Below, in pieces: positions 12,693 to 23,531 of a stretch of DNA of 64,000 nucleotides. Positions within the stretch are counted from its first letter, which is position 1. Every line of letters starts with the position of its first letter. The stretch comes from Pseudisothecium myosuroides (Eukaryota; Streptophyta; Bryopsida; Hypnales; Lembophyllaceae). The position numbers and the translations under genes are program-made. The notes beneath the pieces were generated by a model. That model was not told the DNA's origin and ran no database searches. It saw nothing but the letters and a program-made list of their open reading frames with translations. The stretch is from the NCBI GenBank assembly GCA_951799445.1, contig OX637296.1:23994001-24058000 (forward strand). The letters run 5' to 3'.

Positions 12693-13198
12693 ATTCTAAG
12701 GCATATTATAAATTTTATTATAAATAGAAGAAAATTGCATTTATATCAAGGGCATCATAAGGATATCTATATATTCTTTTATGTTTTTTAATACATAGCT
12801 AAGATGATTTGTAAAACTTGTGGTAAAACAAAGTAAAAAAATTTCATTTGTAAATTTGATTCTATCAAAAGAAGCATATTATAAGTTACTATAAATGAAA
12901 TGACAAGTCTACATTGACTTATTATGCGGCACAACCTTGCCAATTATAAGTGCGTTGTTTCCCTGGGCCCGAGGAGATCACTCCTTGTAATTTAAGATAT
13001 ACACCTGAGTTAAGAGGGTATTGATGTGGGGCTATTTACCTTAATTATTGTATTTAAGATGACCGTATTTTTACATAAAAAGCTACAAGGGGCATATTTT
13101 TAATACCCTATAGTTTTTGTAAATTCATTCATGAAGTACTTTAAGTGGGGCTATCTTACATGTAAAATTTAAGTGTCCAGTAGACCAAGTGGTTGTTT
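12693..13198. other. gene-free spacer
   Basis: I see no open frame of note, no element ends and no RNA signature here. Confidence 0.5.
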
Positions 13199-13202
13199 TT
13201 AA

Positions 13203-14121
13203 CCCCTAAAAACCAATTGTCCATTGAATGAACAATTAAAAATCTAGGTAGGATCCTATGAAGTCAATTTTGAATTTTTAGTCAATTGTTCACAAAATTT
13301 TGATACAAGGTGTGAACTTGTACCCCTTTAGTGAGAATATACTTTTTTTCTAATTGAGTACCTGAAACAAAAGTAATGTTGCCTTGAATTTTTTTGGCAT
13401 CCCAAGCAATTTGGACATCTTTTGGGCACCATTTGCAAAAATGCTCATCAAATTTTGAAATTTGGCATGTATTTAACTAATAAAATATGGAATATAATTA
13501 TAAAAAAAAAATTTAGTTTTCAAACTTTATTAGCTATGTTGGGGTGGCTTCAAGAATGAACATTTTCTTCTATTTCGAGCCCTATTATCTTGCAAATTGT
13601 AAAGTCAAAGTTCTTGAAAATTTTCCCACATATCGTATTCCACGTTTGTTTCTAATTTCTTAATATTTGGATTTCAAATAAAAAATTTCAAGAAATTATC
13701 AAAAAATGACTAGTGTATTGCAAATGCATTTAATTTCTTTACATTGCAGGTTGATTTAGAGTAAGCTAGACTCCAAATTTGCTTCTAAAATTTTTTATGG
13801 GTAAATCTAAGTATCTAACATTATATATATGAATTGAAAAAAATTCATTTTTTTGTAGAGCAAAATTTGTGCTCTAGGAGGGGTCAAAATCTACTAGCCA
13901 TAATTTGCAAGAATTAAAAAAAATCTCACTTCAAACGTTATAATTTTTCAATCCACATGGTCAAATGGGCTGAAATTTTTCCACACATTGCTTTACTTAT
14001 TTGATACACTTTTGTATGGTTGAAATTTAAAAAAATAATTAGTTTTTAATTTTGGACAATGCATAAAAAATGGGCACTTTTGAACTTTTCCTCTTCCAAA
14101 ACTCCCTCCAGCCTTTAAGGA
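13203..14121. mobile_element. TTAA-flanked element (F), diverged
   Basis: TTAA lies at 13199-13202 and 14122-14125. The left end is CCCCTAAAAACCAATTGTCC and the right end CCAGCCTTTAAGGA. The interior is AT-rich, non-coding and ~920 bp, with a motif order like E and B (a GTAGGATCCTATGAAG stretch near the left end). It is older than A or B, judging by the decayed ends. Confidence 0.6.
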
Positions 14122-14125
14122 TTAA

Positions 14126-15044
14126 TAACAAGTTTACCATTCGGAATGCTTCAAAATCCCTATTGAAACTATCCCATTAAGTGTGAGTGTTTAACTTAAC
14201 ACTTATGGCTTCAAAGAATGAAGTTAAACAAACTATAAACTCTATTCTCATGTTGTACAATTTTTAATTCATTGAACCCACTAAAGAAATTAGGTATACC
14301 TCCCTATTTGTACAATGTGACAGTTTCTGCCACTTGTGGTTGATGCCTTACATTTACACTTAATTTTTTTGATATATACACTACTAATACTGTGGCACAA
14401 TTTCACTCAACCACCCTTCATTGTAGATTTTCTTGACTATGTTCATTTTATCATCTGCATGAAATTATCTATCTACATCTATACTCATCATACTATGAAA
14501 AATTTGCACAGTATCTATCTGCCAAGGCTAATTTGTTAATAAAAATTCCTACTATAAGATGTTTTTATAAACCCTAATTTACATATAATAGAGTATGTAG
14601 AATTTTATAGATCCTATAGTAGCCCTACATATTATATTATATTTCTCTGCATTGAATTAAATGGACCCTATCTTTTTATTCACGTAGTTTTCTAAAAACC
14701 CGATAGTGATCTCCCCGGGTCCCTAGGTCAACAACGCTATCTAGCCAGGGTGACCTCTTTTGCTTTCTTTTTGTACCTAAGTTCATTATATATTTCTTTA
14801 TTTCCCCGGCTTTGTTAGTTTCGGAACTCAACATGTCATTGTTAATTTTTTTGACAAGATGGTGCTTGTGCTTAGTTGACATGGCTAGCTGGTCAACTAA
14901 TCAAGCGAACCGATTTCTTTGTGGATTTAGACCGGTGATGGACTTGTCCGCCCGTAGACATCTCTCCCAATTTGGCATGTATGAGTCTCTGTGAATATTA
15001 GGGTAGTTCTTTGATCTCTTACTCATTATGGATGGTTAATGATG
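14126..15044. other. spacer with an unrecognised 68-codon frame
   Basis: The minus-strand frame at 14676-14882 gives a Lys-rich peptide. It lies in a slightly more GC-rich patch (14690-14990), which may be a decayed exon. I do not recognise it. The rest is AT-rich and empty. Confidence 0.4.
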
Positions 15045-15048
15045 TTAG

Positions 15049-15630
15049 CCTCTAAAGTCCGAAGGCCACGTTTGTGTCAAAAAACACTCAAAATTGTCAT
15101 TTTTGCTACATTCATCCAAGAAAGCAGAAAAAATGTTTTTTTAGAATCTAATCGTAGGATCTTGTACTTCACTTGTCTGAGATTATGCGATAAATTTTTT
15201 TTTATCAAATTTGACTATACAGATTGGAAGATATTAGCATTCAAAGTTGGACAAAATGTTTTTTTCCAAGAACATCCCCAAATTGCCTCGAAAACAAGAT
15301 TGTCCATAACTTTCTCATCAATAGTCCAAATAGAATGAATAAAAGTTTTACATGTAGAAAAAAAATATTAATATCTTAGGAAAAAAAATTAAAAAAATTG
15401 TTTTGACTTTTTGTAATTTTTCTTGGGCTACCTACCGACCTCCATTTTTGACTTTTTGTGCCATAACTTCTACTTCTAAGCACTGATTGAATAAAAATTA
15501 TATTCCCAAGAAACTTATGTTTTTTTTTAGCTTTAAAAAATGCTTTAGAAAATTATGATGAATATTGAGACCATATAAGTCTACTCAAAGTTGTATTTTG
15601 GCCTTCATAGGACCAATGGGACCTTAGGGG
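15049..15630. mobile_element. TTAA-family element (G), decayed
   Basis: It is flanked by TTAG (15045-15048) and TTAT (15631-15634), each one base from TTAA. The ends are CCTCTAAAGTCCGAAGGCC and GGGACCTTAGGGG. Interior blocks such as TCTAATCGTAGGATCTTGTAC and the CACTTGTCTGAGATT region match element E in reverse orientation. It is non-coding. Confidence 0.65.
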
Positions 15631-15634
15631 TTAT

Positions 15635-16078
15635 AATATACAACTTTGTCCCGACTAGTGACCCATTTGCAATCTATAGGGTGATTATTTTCAACCGTAG
15701 CTCTATGATATAGTTTTAGCAACTTTATTCTTGTTTTATTCTCGTGTGACCAATAACACTTTGATACTTTATAAAGTTGTTTGTAGATCGAGAATAAATT
15801 TGCCTTTTGGTTAAAAATAGTTGAATGTACCTACAAACTGCACTTCTTTAATTTTTACTAATTCTCTACTTGATGAAAAATGACCAAAAATTGGCAATCA
15901 TCCTTCACATCTATTTCTTTTCCGGAAAAAATTATCTCCCACACCGTAGCTCAATGAGGTTTATGCTAAAACACTTAACATTGTCGGAATAAGGCCATAC
16001 ACCTTAATAGAATGGTACTTGTGAACAAATAGTCACTGTTCACCTTCGTTGTGGGTTAAGGTTTCCGGCGCAGCATAC
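15635..16078. other. gene-free spacer
   Basis: No supported feature is visible in this AT-rich stretch. Confidence 0.5.
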
Positions 16079-16082
16079 TTAA

Positions 16083-17056
16083 CCCTTCATCGCTGAAGGT
16101 CCAAACATGCTTAAAAGCATCCTGCCTTTGCAAGCGTGAAAAGTCTAAATTTCAGTAAGGTATGAAAATCTCAACCGTACAATCTTATTGTGTGCATGTT
16201 GTAGATGGTGTGGAACAAATTTGGGGTCATTTGACTGTATAGATTGAAAGATTATAATGTTTTAGTGTTGGAAAAAGTTGCTGAAATTTTCTTAAAAACA
16301 CATTTGGAGGTGAAATTCGATTTCTAAACCTACTCAAATGAAAAAACATCAAATTTCCAAGTGATTCAAAAACAGAATGTAAACACTTTGGTGAAAAAAA
16401 ATATCATTCAAATGACTCATCGTGTTTGCAAAATGGATTTGAAATGTTAAAAAACAGTGAAAAAAGTAGCAAAAAATCACATCTATAGCTGAACCTCCTT
16501 CTACTAAAATGCTTCTTAGTCACTCATAACTTCTTGGATCAATATGAAATTTTAACCACAAAAACTAGACTAGTATGCACAACTTTTACAACAAAAATTA
16601 TTGAAAACAGACCATGTATGAAGAAGTTAGGAGCCGCCGAAGTTCACTATAATACAAAAATGTCTGGATTTTGAACTTCGAATTGCTCTCAAACATTCAA
16701 AATAGCTTGGATTGACATGAAAATTTTACCTCAATAACTAAAGCTTAAGGGGAACAAAATCCAACAAATTTTTATTGAAAATGAACATTTGATGAAAAAG
16801 ATACAAGCCCCCAAAGTTGCACTCATGACAATGCAGTGTGCTGAACTCAAATTGAACCTGTGAACTTTGAATGGCTTTCACAAATTCAATTTGTCTTGGA
16901 TTGATCTGAAAATTTTATCACACAAACTAGATTAGTATGCGCAACTTTTACAAGAAGTTTTATTAAATTTGGACATCAGTTGCAAAAGTTAGAGCACTTC
17001 GAATTGGGTTGTTACAGTGTGTAAGGACACTTTTTGTCCCCTTCAGCGATGAAGGG
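16083..17056. mobile_element. TTAA-flanked element (H) with 17-bp perfect inverted ends
   Basis: The left flank is TTAA (16079-16082) and the right flank TTAC (17057-17060). The ends CCCTTCATCGCTGAAGG and CCTTCAGCGATGAAGGG are exact inverse repeats. The interior is 974 bp, non-coding, and carries internally repeated blocks (CTAGA(C/T)TAGTATGC(A/G)CAACTTTTACA twice). It differs from the CCCCTAAAGG subfamilies but uses the same target. Confidence 0.75.
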
Positions 17057-17097
17057 TTACTCAAAGCTCAGCTTATCCACACCATCATGTAAGTTAA

Positions 17098-17735
17098 TCC
17101 CCCAATGCCTGAGGCACCAAATTTTGGTGTCGACAATACTTTGAAGCTAAATAAAACCTAATCAATTTGCTATTTTTAGTAGTTTATATTTTTGAATTTT
17201 TTTTGAAGTCTAATTTTAGCATCAAAGGTCCGATTTTGAAAATGATTGATTATGATTTTTCTATTCAAATTTTTTTGCAAGGGTGTCCATTGCAATCTTG
17301 ACTTTCCATAGTGTTGAGGGCTCTTGGAAATGAGCCTCAAATACACTAGATCTTGGAGAAAAAATCACATTAAAAAGTCATTTAAAAAAATTGTAGAGTA
17401 GATTTTGAAAAGCCATAAATTGATTGGGGTTATGCATGTTAGACCCTTTAACCTCATATTTGTTTGGTGACCAAATTTCTAGATTTGACAAGTGAATTGA
17501 AAGACTTCAAATTACTTTTGCAGTTTTAAAACCCTCATGATCAAGCATTATAATCTTTCAATCCATAAGTGATATTGTTTTGTTTAATTTGTTTTCTTAT
17601 GTGATCTCTAACATGTCTAGTTTTGTATGGTTACAATTTAAAAAAATTGATACAACTTATCAAAATGCGGCTGGTTTTTTGTTCAATTTAGAGCAAATTC
17701 CTAGAAGCTCAAAAAAAGCCTTGGGCATTTAGGGG
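17098..17735. mobile_element. TTAA-family element (D), paralogue of C
   Basis: It is flanked by TTAA (17094-17097) and TTTA (17736-17739). Read on the minus strand it starts CCCCTAAATGCCCAAGGC and ends GGTGCCTCAGGCATTGGGGG. It aligns along its length with element C but lacks the 760-bp insert, so it serves as the empty-site control for that insertion. Confidence 0.75.
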
Positions 17736-17796
17736 TTTAGAGTGTGTGAGTATGATGTGTTGGACTAAGTAAGCGCTAGACTGGTGAAATAATCCA

Positions 17797-18065
17797 AAGC
17801 CGAATGCTGTCGTTGCGTCAGGGAAATAGTCACTTCCATTCAAGCTGCGGTGGATGCCACCCCGTCGTCCGGGACTTGCTCGGTGGGCGATTTACGTGAA
17901 GAAGGGCGTTTATAGTGAGTATGTTATTGTGCCGAAAGGGAAGAAGAACCTCATGCTGTACGGAGATGGGCAGACGGTTATCACTGGGAGTAAGAGTGTG
18001 AAATTAAGGCAGCGGTGTGACCACTTTCTTATCTGCCACTTTCGGTAATTCACTGTCACTTGAAT
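17797..18065 (+). pseudogene. pectin methylesterase fragment, frameshifted
   Basis: Pectin methylesterases de-esterify cell-wall homogalacturonan. In different plus-strand frames this short stretch gives, in the usual family order, PNAVVA, TSIQAAVDATP, AIYVKKGVYSEYVIVPKGK then KNLMLYGDGQTVITGSKSV, and TTFLSATF. These match the start of the PME catalytic domain (PNAVVA..GSG, VIYVKxGVYxEY, NLMLIGDG..TVITG, TTF.SATF). At least two frameshifts and an in-frame TAG after PNAVVASGK break it. The catalytic Asp and Gln motifs lie further on and are absent, so this is a non-functional 5' fragment. Confidence 0.85.
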
Positions 18066-18298
18066 TGCAACCCCGGCGTGTGTGAATTTGTCCTGAGATG
18101 TAGAAATTGAGTAGATCACTTCGGACAAATTGATCCTCTTTTGAATTTGAGCTTATGGTGAATAGATATGTCATATAGAGATCAGGGTTGGCCCAAACTA
18201 GAATATTTAATGAAATATAAGCATAATTGTGTAAATCTCACTTAAAGTACTTGACGTGAGATTGCCTCCAGGTCATGGCTGGCACATCCGAGTTGGGC
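18066..18298. other. spacer before the tandem array
   Basis: No feature is seen. Homology to the downstream units begins at about 18299 (TTCGATATTTT). Confidence 0.5.
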
Positions 18299-18626
18299 TT
18301 CGATATTTTATTAACAGGCCGGGGAAGGGGCGCTTAAGACTTGCAGATGCAGTAGTCGGAAATTGCCACTAGGATTTGCCCTTAACAATGTCGAAGTCAT
18401 GAACACGAGGTAAGTATTTGGATCCGTGATTTGTTTTTGCAGCAGTGGTTGCCCCTAGCCTGCATTCATCGGGAAAGGCATGACGATTCGAAGCACAGCA
18501 GGTGGAAGGGGAGCAAGCTGTGGCTCTGAGAGCTGGAGGGGGGACCAGCAAGCTTTCTCGAATGTAAATCTTGAAGACTATCACGTACTACTCCAGTCGT
18601 GCCAACATTGAAATTTTGCAAAAAGA
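18299..18626 (+). other. conserved block with possible old C-terminal exon, copy 1
   Basis: The block recurs at about 23077-23398 and 27951-28260. In copy 2 one plus-strand frame runs from QQWLRLHELKGKTF to NVNLEDYHVLLQSCQH and a stop, preceded by GGTAAGT...GCAG that resembles a tiny intron. Copies 1 and 3 are frameshifted in the first third. I do not recognise the peptide. It may be a gene remnant rather than a gene. Confidence 0.35.
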
Positions 18627-19304
18627 GTGCATTCAAGCAGCTCTAGTGACCCTGTCTTGGGAGAAGAATTAATAGGAGCGAGTCCACTCCGGTCTCCTTT
18701 GTGAGGCAGGCGTACTAGTCTATATCAGAGTCTGTTCATCCTCTTCTAAGCCACGAGAGAACAAATGAGATTCGAAATGAACTCACAGGAGTTCATAACT
18801 GATCATTTGGAAGTTGTCCAATAAAATATGAACATAACAAGACCAATTCACAGTGAATGTGAAATGGCGGAGTGTTTCGTTAAGTACTTTCCTTCTAATG
18901 CTCAAGTAGCACAAGCGCAGACATATCCATGAACCCGTAAAGGACCAGAAGTCGAAGAAGCCCAAATTGTGCGTCTCATTGATGTTATTTCTGAGCAATT
19001 TCTCAGTTTTGTCAGATTTTATTTTTCCAAGCAGACTCCCTAGTCTGGCCTGGGGTCTCTCTTTTGTCCGGTTTTATTTATTTTCGACCATACTGTATCA
19101 TGCCATGATCTTCACTGATTTTGGTGATGTAAAATTTGGAGCCTCCTGGATTTCAATTTGATCAATGAATTTGATCATAAACTTGGTACTTTAGGGAATA
19201 TTTTCACTCTGACGTTCAAAATTACTGAACCTAGATTGACTGTTGCACAACCACACAACTTCTAAAAATGTTACATGTATTAACTTGAAGTTCTTGTCTC
19301 TTTT

Positions 19305-19612
19305 TTTTTTTCTCAAAGTAACGGTGACCATTGCATTAATAAACACAGGAGAACAAAAGAAGGAAAGACTAGTCCGGTTCTAACGGACGGATCAGCCTGG
19401 GAGGCAAACTAAGTGTGAGATGCCACCTTGGTCTGTGAAAACTACCAGAGCAAAAAACCTCGTTTTTGAACCAGGTATCTAAAAATTCCTGGCAAATAGT
19501 TTGCTGTTTGTCTTCACTACATCTACTGTAGTACGTGAGAATGTGATTTCTCTGGGCCATGCCCACGAGAATGGTGTCCCTCCAGGCGAGAGTGTCTGAC
19601 TGGATGTGGTTG
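19305..19612 (-). mobile_element. retroposed insert with poly(A) and 15-bp target duplication
   Basis: GTTCTTGTCTCTTTT occurs at 19290-19304 and again at 19613-19627. The left junction is a run of T, which is a poly(A) tail on the minus strand. Units 2 and 3 lack the insert. The minus strand carries a 65-codon open frame (19369-19566) that I do not recognise. It could be the 3' end of a 5'-truncated LINE or a processed transcript. The tail and long duplication are hallmarks of L1-type target-primed reverse transcription. Confidence 0.75.
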
Positions 19613-20257
19613 GTTCTTGTCTCTTTTGTCCCTCCATCCTATAATACTAGACCCTTTTGTTCTTTTCATTTGTCTTGAATTACTTGTCCTTTATCTTAAG
19701 ACCTAATTTTAGTGTTGAAGATGATCTCTTTTGATTTTAAAGTTAACCAATCAAATGAAATATAGTTTGTTATGCACTGTACAAATCAAACAAATTCTAA
19801 ACTAAATTGAATTTTTAATAGCTAATTGAAGTAGACTTGGTCAAAAGACAATTTGAAGTGGATTTGGTCAAAAGACCAATAGATATTAAACTTTTCAAAC
19901 AAATTTTTGAAAATTGAATTTCTAATACAAAATTGAATTTTTAATAGCAATTTGAAATTTTAATAGCAATTTGAAGTAAAACATGTCAAAAGACCAAAAG
20001 TCATTGAATTTTTCATCGAATACATCCTTATGATCTTTCCTTAATTGCAATTAATAGCCATGTCCACGTGTTTTGCAATTGAGAGGGCACATTGCATATT
20101 CACTATACGACCATTTGATCATAACATGCATTAAAAAGTTGTTGCCAAATCCTTAATACTTTCATTACTACAAACGAGGATTGAGGGAGTAAGTCACAAG
20201 ACATTTTCACTATCAACAATAAAATGATAACTATTCTAAACTAGTATGCATATTTGA

Positions 20258-20549
20258 CCCTTAAAGGACGGGCTAGTCACTATATAAATCAATTTTTGGG
20301 TACATTGTGAATCATTTGTTAAAATGAAACCCAAGAGCACTCATTGGAGGACCATATAAATCATTTTTTGGATACATTGTGAATCATTTGTTAAAAACAC
20401 TCAAGAGCACTCACTGGAGGTAGGTCAAACTTCTGTGCAAGACCCTCCCCTTTTACAAATTTCAAGGATGAACATCTATACTTCTATCTAATATAGAAGG
20501 TGTCTCTGTCATCCATCAGACTGTAAACGTCTGCAGCGTCCTTCAAGGG
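20258..20549. mobile_element. TTAA mini-element at the 3' end of F-box gene 1
   Basis: It is flanked by TTGA (20254-20257) and TTAA (20550-20553). The ends are CCCTTAAAGGACGGG and CGTCCTTCAAGGG, inverted repeats of about 13 bp. It lies 6 bp downstream of the F-box stop codon, so any transcript must pass into it for its 3' UTR. Gene 4 has the uninterrupted site TATGCATATTTAACACCCGC. Confidence 0.85.
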
Positions 20550-20559
20550 TTAACATCCA

Positions 20560-21861
20560 CTAAGGAACAGCATCCCATCGAAGCTCGAACATGTCAGGTG
20601 CAGGATAGATAGGATACCACTCTGGAATCTCAGAGATTATTTCCCACTGACTTGTAGACAAGTAAAAAAGAATTGTTCGTTTATGTGGAAAATCATCTTT
20701 ACGTCCTCCATATGCATTTACTACCAAAAAGTCTTGGCATCCAAAAACTCCCGTCTCCAACTCGACGTCTCCTTCATATCCAGATACTTCATCAAGCTCA
20801 GAGCACTTGTGCACCTTCAGCCGAACCCAATGCGGCTGGAATCTTTGGGCTTGGTATTCCGTGAGGACGTGTTCATGACTATGATTCACATCCAGGACAA
20901 ACAGGCGGTCTTTCACGAGGACACAGTTTTTGTTCAAATATCTGCTTGGGTAGCTACCTTCATCAAGCTTAAGCAAGGTACTGCTTGCACAATCATAAGC
21001 AAGAGGACCATTCTTCCACGAGTACTGACAGCCAAAAATGAGATCTGAAAAGATGTTCGGCTTGCTCCACTTTCCAGTCACGGAGCTGAACATCCTTGCT
21101 ACCGCATCGCCTCCGCTTTGTTTCTTGTTGCCTACGACTAGCACCTTGTAGCATTTTGACTCCCGGTCCATCACCAATTGGATCAAATGAGGCAGAATTC
21201 GGCTCAGGGAAGACGACAACGGAAGTTCTCTCCACTGTCTTGTCAACGGATTGCACACTACTATTTTCATCCCTTTGGTGGCGGTGGAATTCGAAATAAG
21301 GCACACTAACCCTCCATCGCCAGCAAACCTTGTTTCACAAGTCTCTAGTACACTAGTCTCAGGCACAAAATGGTGCCATTTTTTATCCTTGCTATCATAT
21401 AACTTTATAACCATAGGCCCATCATCACCGTCATAAAAGTCCCCTTCACTTATCAAAGCAAACATGTTGGGATTTCGTTCTGCACATAACTTGGTGAATC
21501 CAGGAGTCACTCCTGTCACACATCTGTCCCAGGTCATCGAAAGAACTCGAAGGCGAATAATATCAGGAAATGGCAGGCGAGCGAAAATGCGTTCCAAGAG
21601 CTCTATTGGTAGCATGCTCCATACAGCAGGGCACAACGGAGCACATGCACGCGCATGTGCAACTCCTGTCGGGTAATTTTGAATGCCGATGGTGGCTAAT
21701 TTGCTCTTGAACGTGTCAATGTCATGTTTAAGAAGCGCAATTTGTTCCATCAGATGTCGAGATTTTTTCCTCAACAAACGACAGCTCTCACAAACTTGTG
21801 CCCTCTTTCCTAAGTTGCGAAGTCTGTCAGATGCTGGAGCATCCTTCTTTGTGAACTCCAT
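20560..21861 (-). CDS. F-box/kelch-like protein 1 (SCF substrate receptor)
   Basis: This is an intact 433-residue protein. Residues ~20-58 are a basic, probably coiled-coil N-terminus (RLLRKKSRHLMEQIALLKHD). The F-box is at ~81-115 (WSMLPIELLERIFARLPFPD). The rest is a kelch/F-box-associated type propeller with signatures IKLYDSKDKKWHHF, NPLTRQWRELP and STSQWEIISEIPEW. F-box proteins bind SKP1 and present targets to CUL1 ubiquitin ligases; the target here is unknown. I start at MEFTKKDA, shared by three of the four paralogues (MEYTKKDA in gene 2). An upstream in-frame ATG (21936) adds 25 residues, but that stretch is not kept in frame in genes 3 and 4. Compared with genes 2-4, this copy lacks about 11 residues after SWKNGP. 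No coding intron is present; a GTAAGG-type donor near 22065 suggests a 5' UTR intron. Confidence 0.9.
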   Translation of the reverse strand: MEFTKKDAPASDRLRNLGKRAQVCESCRLLRKKSRHLMEQIALLKHDIDTFKSKLATIGIQNYPTGVAHARACAPLCPAVWSMLPIELLERIFARLPFPDIIRLRVLSMTWDRCVTGVTPGFTKLCAERNPNMFALISEGDFYDGDDGPMVIKLYDSKDKKWHHFVPETSVLETCETRFAGDGGLVCLISNSTATKGMKIVVCNPLTRQWRELPLSSSLSRILPHLIQLVMDRESKCYKVLVVGNKKQSGGDAVARMFSSVTGKWSKPNIFSDLIFGCQYSWKNGPLAYDCASSTLLKLDEGSYPSRYLNKNCVLVKDRLFVLDVNHSHEHVLTEYQAQRFQPHWVRLKVHKCSELDEVSGYEGDVELETGVFGCQDFLVVNAYGGRKDDFPHKRTILFYLSTSQWEIISEIPEWYPIYPAPDMFELRWDAVP

Positions 21862-22598
21862 TGTTAAGCTAGGATCCAGCAAACTGTGATTCTTTGCGTG
21901 TAGGCCTTCTGTCCATGCAGCCAAACATGAAACCAAATATTAGGGAAACAAGAGATAGATCAGTTTTTGCAGCACCAATACTTTCGACTATAGACAAAGG
22001 AAAAATGTCAACTGAAAGAAAGTGTGTACGACAAGCAACCACCAAATTGAGAACTGGAAATCCTTACTATACTTCTCTTCTGTCCAAACCTAAAGTACTG
22101 CAGTCGAGTGGAGGGCCATGGCCGACTACACAAAAACACCGCTGCAACAGAAGGCCCCAATTCTAAACTCCGGCAACGACGATCACCAACATGTCATGTT
22201 GGGGTAATACAAGAAAGTCAATCTTTATTGCCAAGGAATATACGGTTGTATATATACAAGGTGACATTCCTCGGGAATATCAAGCAACTAGAGTTGTCAT
22301 GCCTAAAATATCAAACAACTCAAGTTGTCAGGATATCCTTATCTTCTACTTTTACATTACAAAGTGTCTATTCTGGTAGTTACGCCACCATACACGCACC
22401 ATAGTTTTCTATAAAAAAAAAAACTCGAAGTTCTCTACAAGTTATCTGACGTATGCATTTTTCCAAGATAACAAGCATAATGCAATGCACATGAAATACT
22501 AATGACCGCAATTCTCTTAACGCGCATGAGCAAGCGATCAAACGAAACAAATTGGAAACAAAACGAAAAAAAAAATTACGAGCCAGCTGCTGTATCCC
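21862..22598 (-). promoter_or_regulatory. upstream region of F-box gene 1
   Basis: This region is conserved upstream of all four F-box genes for several hundred bases, including a CAGAAG...GTAAGG block that looks like a 5' UTR splice donor and a TATATATA stretch near 22250. Past about 22540 genes 1 and 2 diverge from genes 3 and 4, because a PFP-beta fragment replaces the original upstream sequence. The promoter itself is inferred. Confidence 0.4.
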
Positions 22599-23092
22599 TA
22601 TCGAAACCAGGGCGGGTTCGACAACATTTGTAGAGGACGTGACAAGATCGAGACTCCAGAGCAGTTCAAGCAAGCACATACAGTACCCTCCCTCGACTTA
22701 GATGGATTAGTGGTGATTGGAGGTGACGACTTGAACACGAGCGCTGCCCTTCTAGCGGAGCATTTCAGGGTGAAGAAGCTGAAAACAAGAGTGCTGGGGT
22801 GCCCGAAGACCATAGTCGGGAACTTGAAGCGAAGCAAGTGCCCATCAGCTTCGGCTTCGACACGGCATGCAAGCTTTACGCAGAATTGGTCGGCAGCATC
22901 ATGGTGGACGCCAGATCCACAGGAAAGTAGTATCATATCGTGACACTCATGGGACGGGCGGCGTCTAACATTACTCTGGAGTGTGCATTCCAGACGCACC
23001 CGAATGTAGCCATTGTTGGAGAGGAGGTTCACGCCGAGAAGAAGACGCTTCGCCAGGTGACGAACATGATTGCAGATTCGATTTTTGGTTAA
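22599..23092 (+). pseudogene. PFP beta-subunit fragment, copy 1
   Basis: PPi-dependent fructose-6-phosphate 1-phosphotransferase is a cytosolic plant glycolytic enzyme. The fragment reads [51 protein letters not shown], then (after a 1-base loss near 22830) [33 protein letters not shown] and [22 protein letters not shown] (here PKTIVGN) and MGR are conserved active-site segments of the family; the Asp change at TIVGN would itself impair catalysis. An in-frame TAG is at 22928-22930. About 160 codons run without an intron, which suggests a processed copy. Both ends are missing. Confidence 0.9.
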
Positions 23093-23531
23093 CAGGCCGG
23101 CGAAGGGGCTCGTAAGATTTGAAGATGCAGTAGTCGGAAATTGCTACTAGGATTTTCCATTCATAATGTCGAAGTCATGAACTCGAGGTAAGTTTTTGGA
23201 TCCGTTGCAGCAGTGGTTGCGCCTCCATGAATTGAAAGGCAAGACGTTCGAAGCACAGCAGGTGGAAGGGGAGCAAGCTGTGGCCCTGAGAGCTGGAGGG
23301 GACCAGCAAGCTTTCTCGAATGTAAATCTTGAAGACTATCACGTACTACTCCAGTCGTGCCAACATTGAAATTTTGCAAAAAGAGTGCATTCAACCCGCT
23401 CTAAACATGACCCTGTCTTGGGAGAAGAATTAATAGGAGCGAGTCCACTCCGGTCTCCTTTGTGAGTCTGGCGCCGTATACCAGAGTCTGTTCATCCGCT
23501 TCATAGCCCACGAGAGAACAAATGAGATTCG

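Larger units (their letters stand above)
18299..23076. repeat. tandem unit 1 (F-box unit, ~4.8 kb)
   Basis: It starts with TTCGATATTTTATTAACAGG and runs to the next occurrence of that junction at 23077. It holds a conserved non-genic block, a TTAA mini-element, F-box gene 1 on the minus strand and a PFP-beta fragment on the plus strand. Unit 2 begins inside the tail of that fragment, which places the recombination junction there. Unit 1 alone carries a retroposed insert (19305-19612). Confidence 0.85.

Noticed and set aside
22380..22679. 99-codon minus-strand frame upstream of F-box gene 1
   Set aside because: It is not kept in the other units and overlaps the PFP-beta remnant on the other strand.
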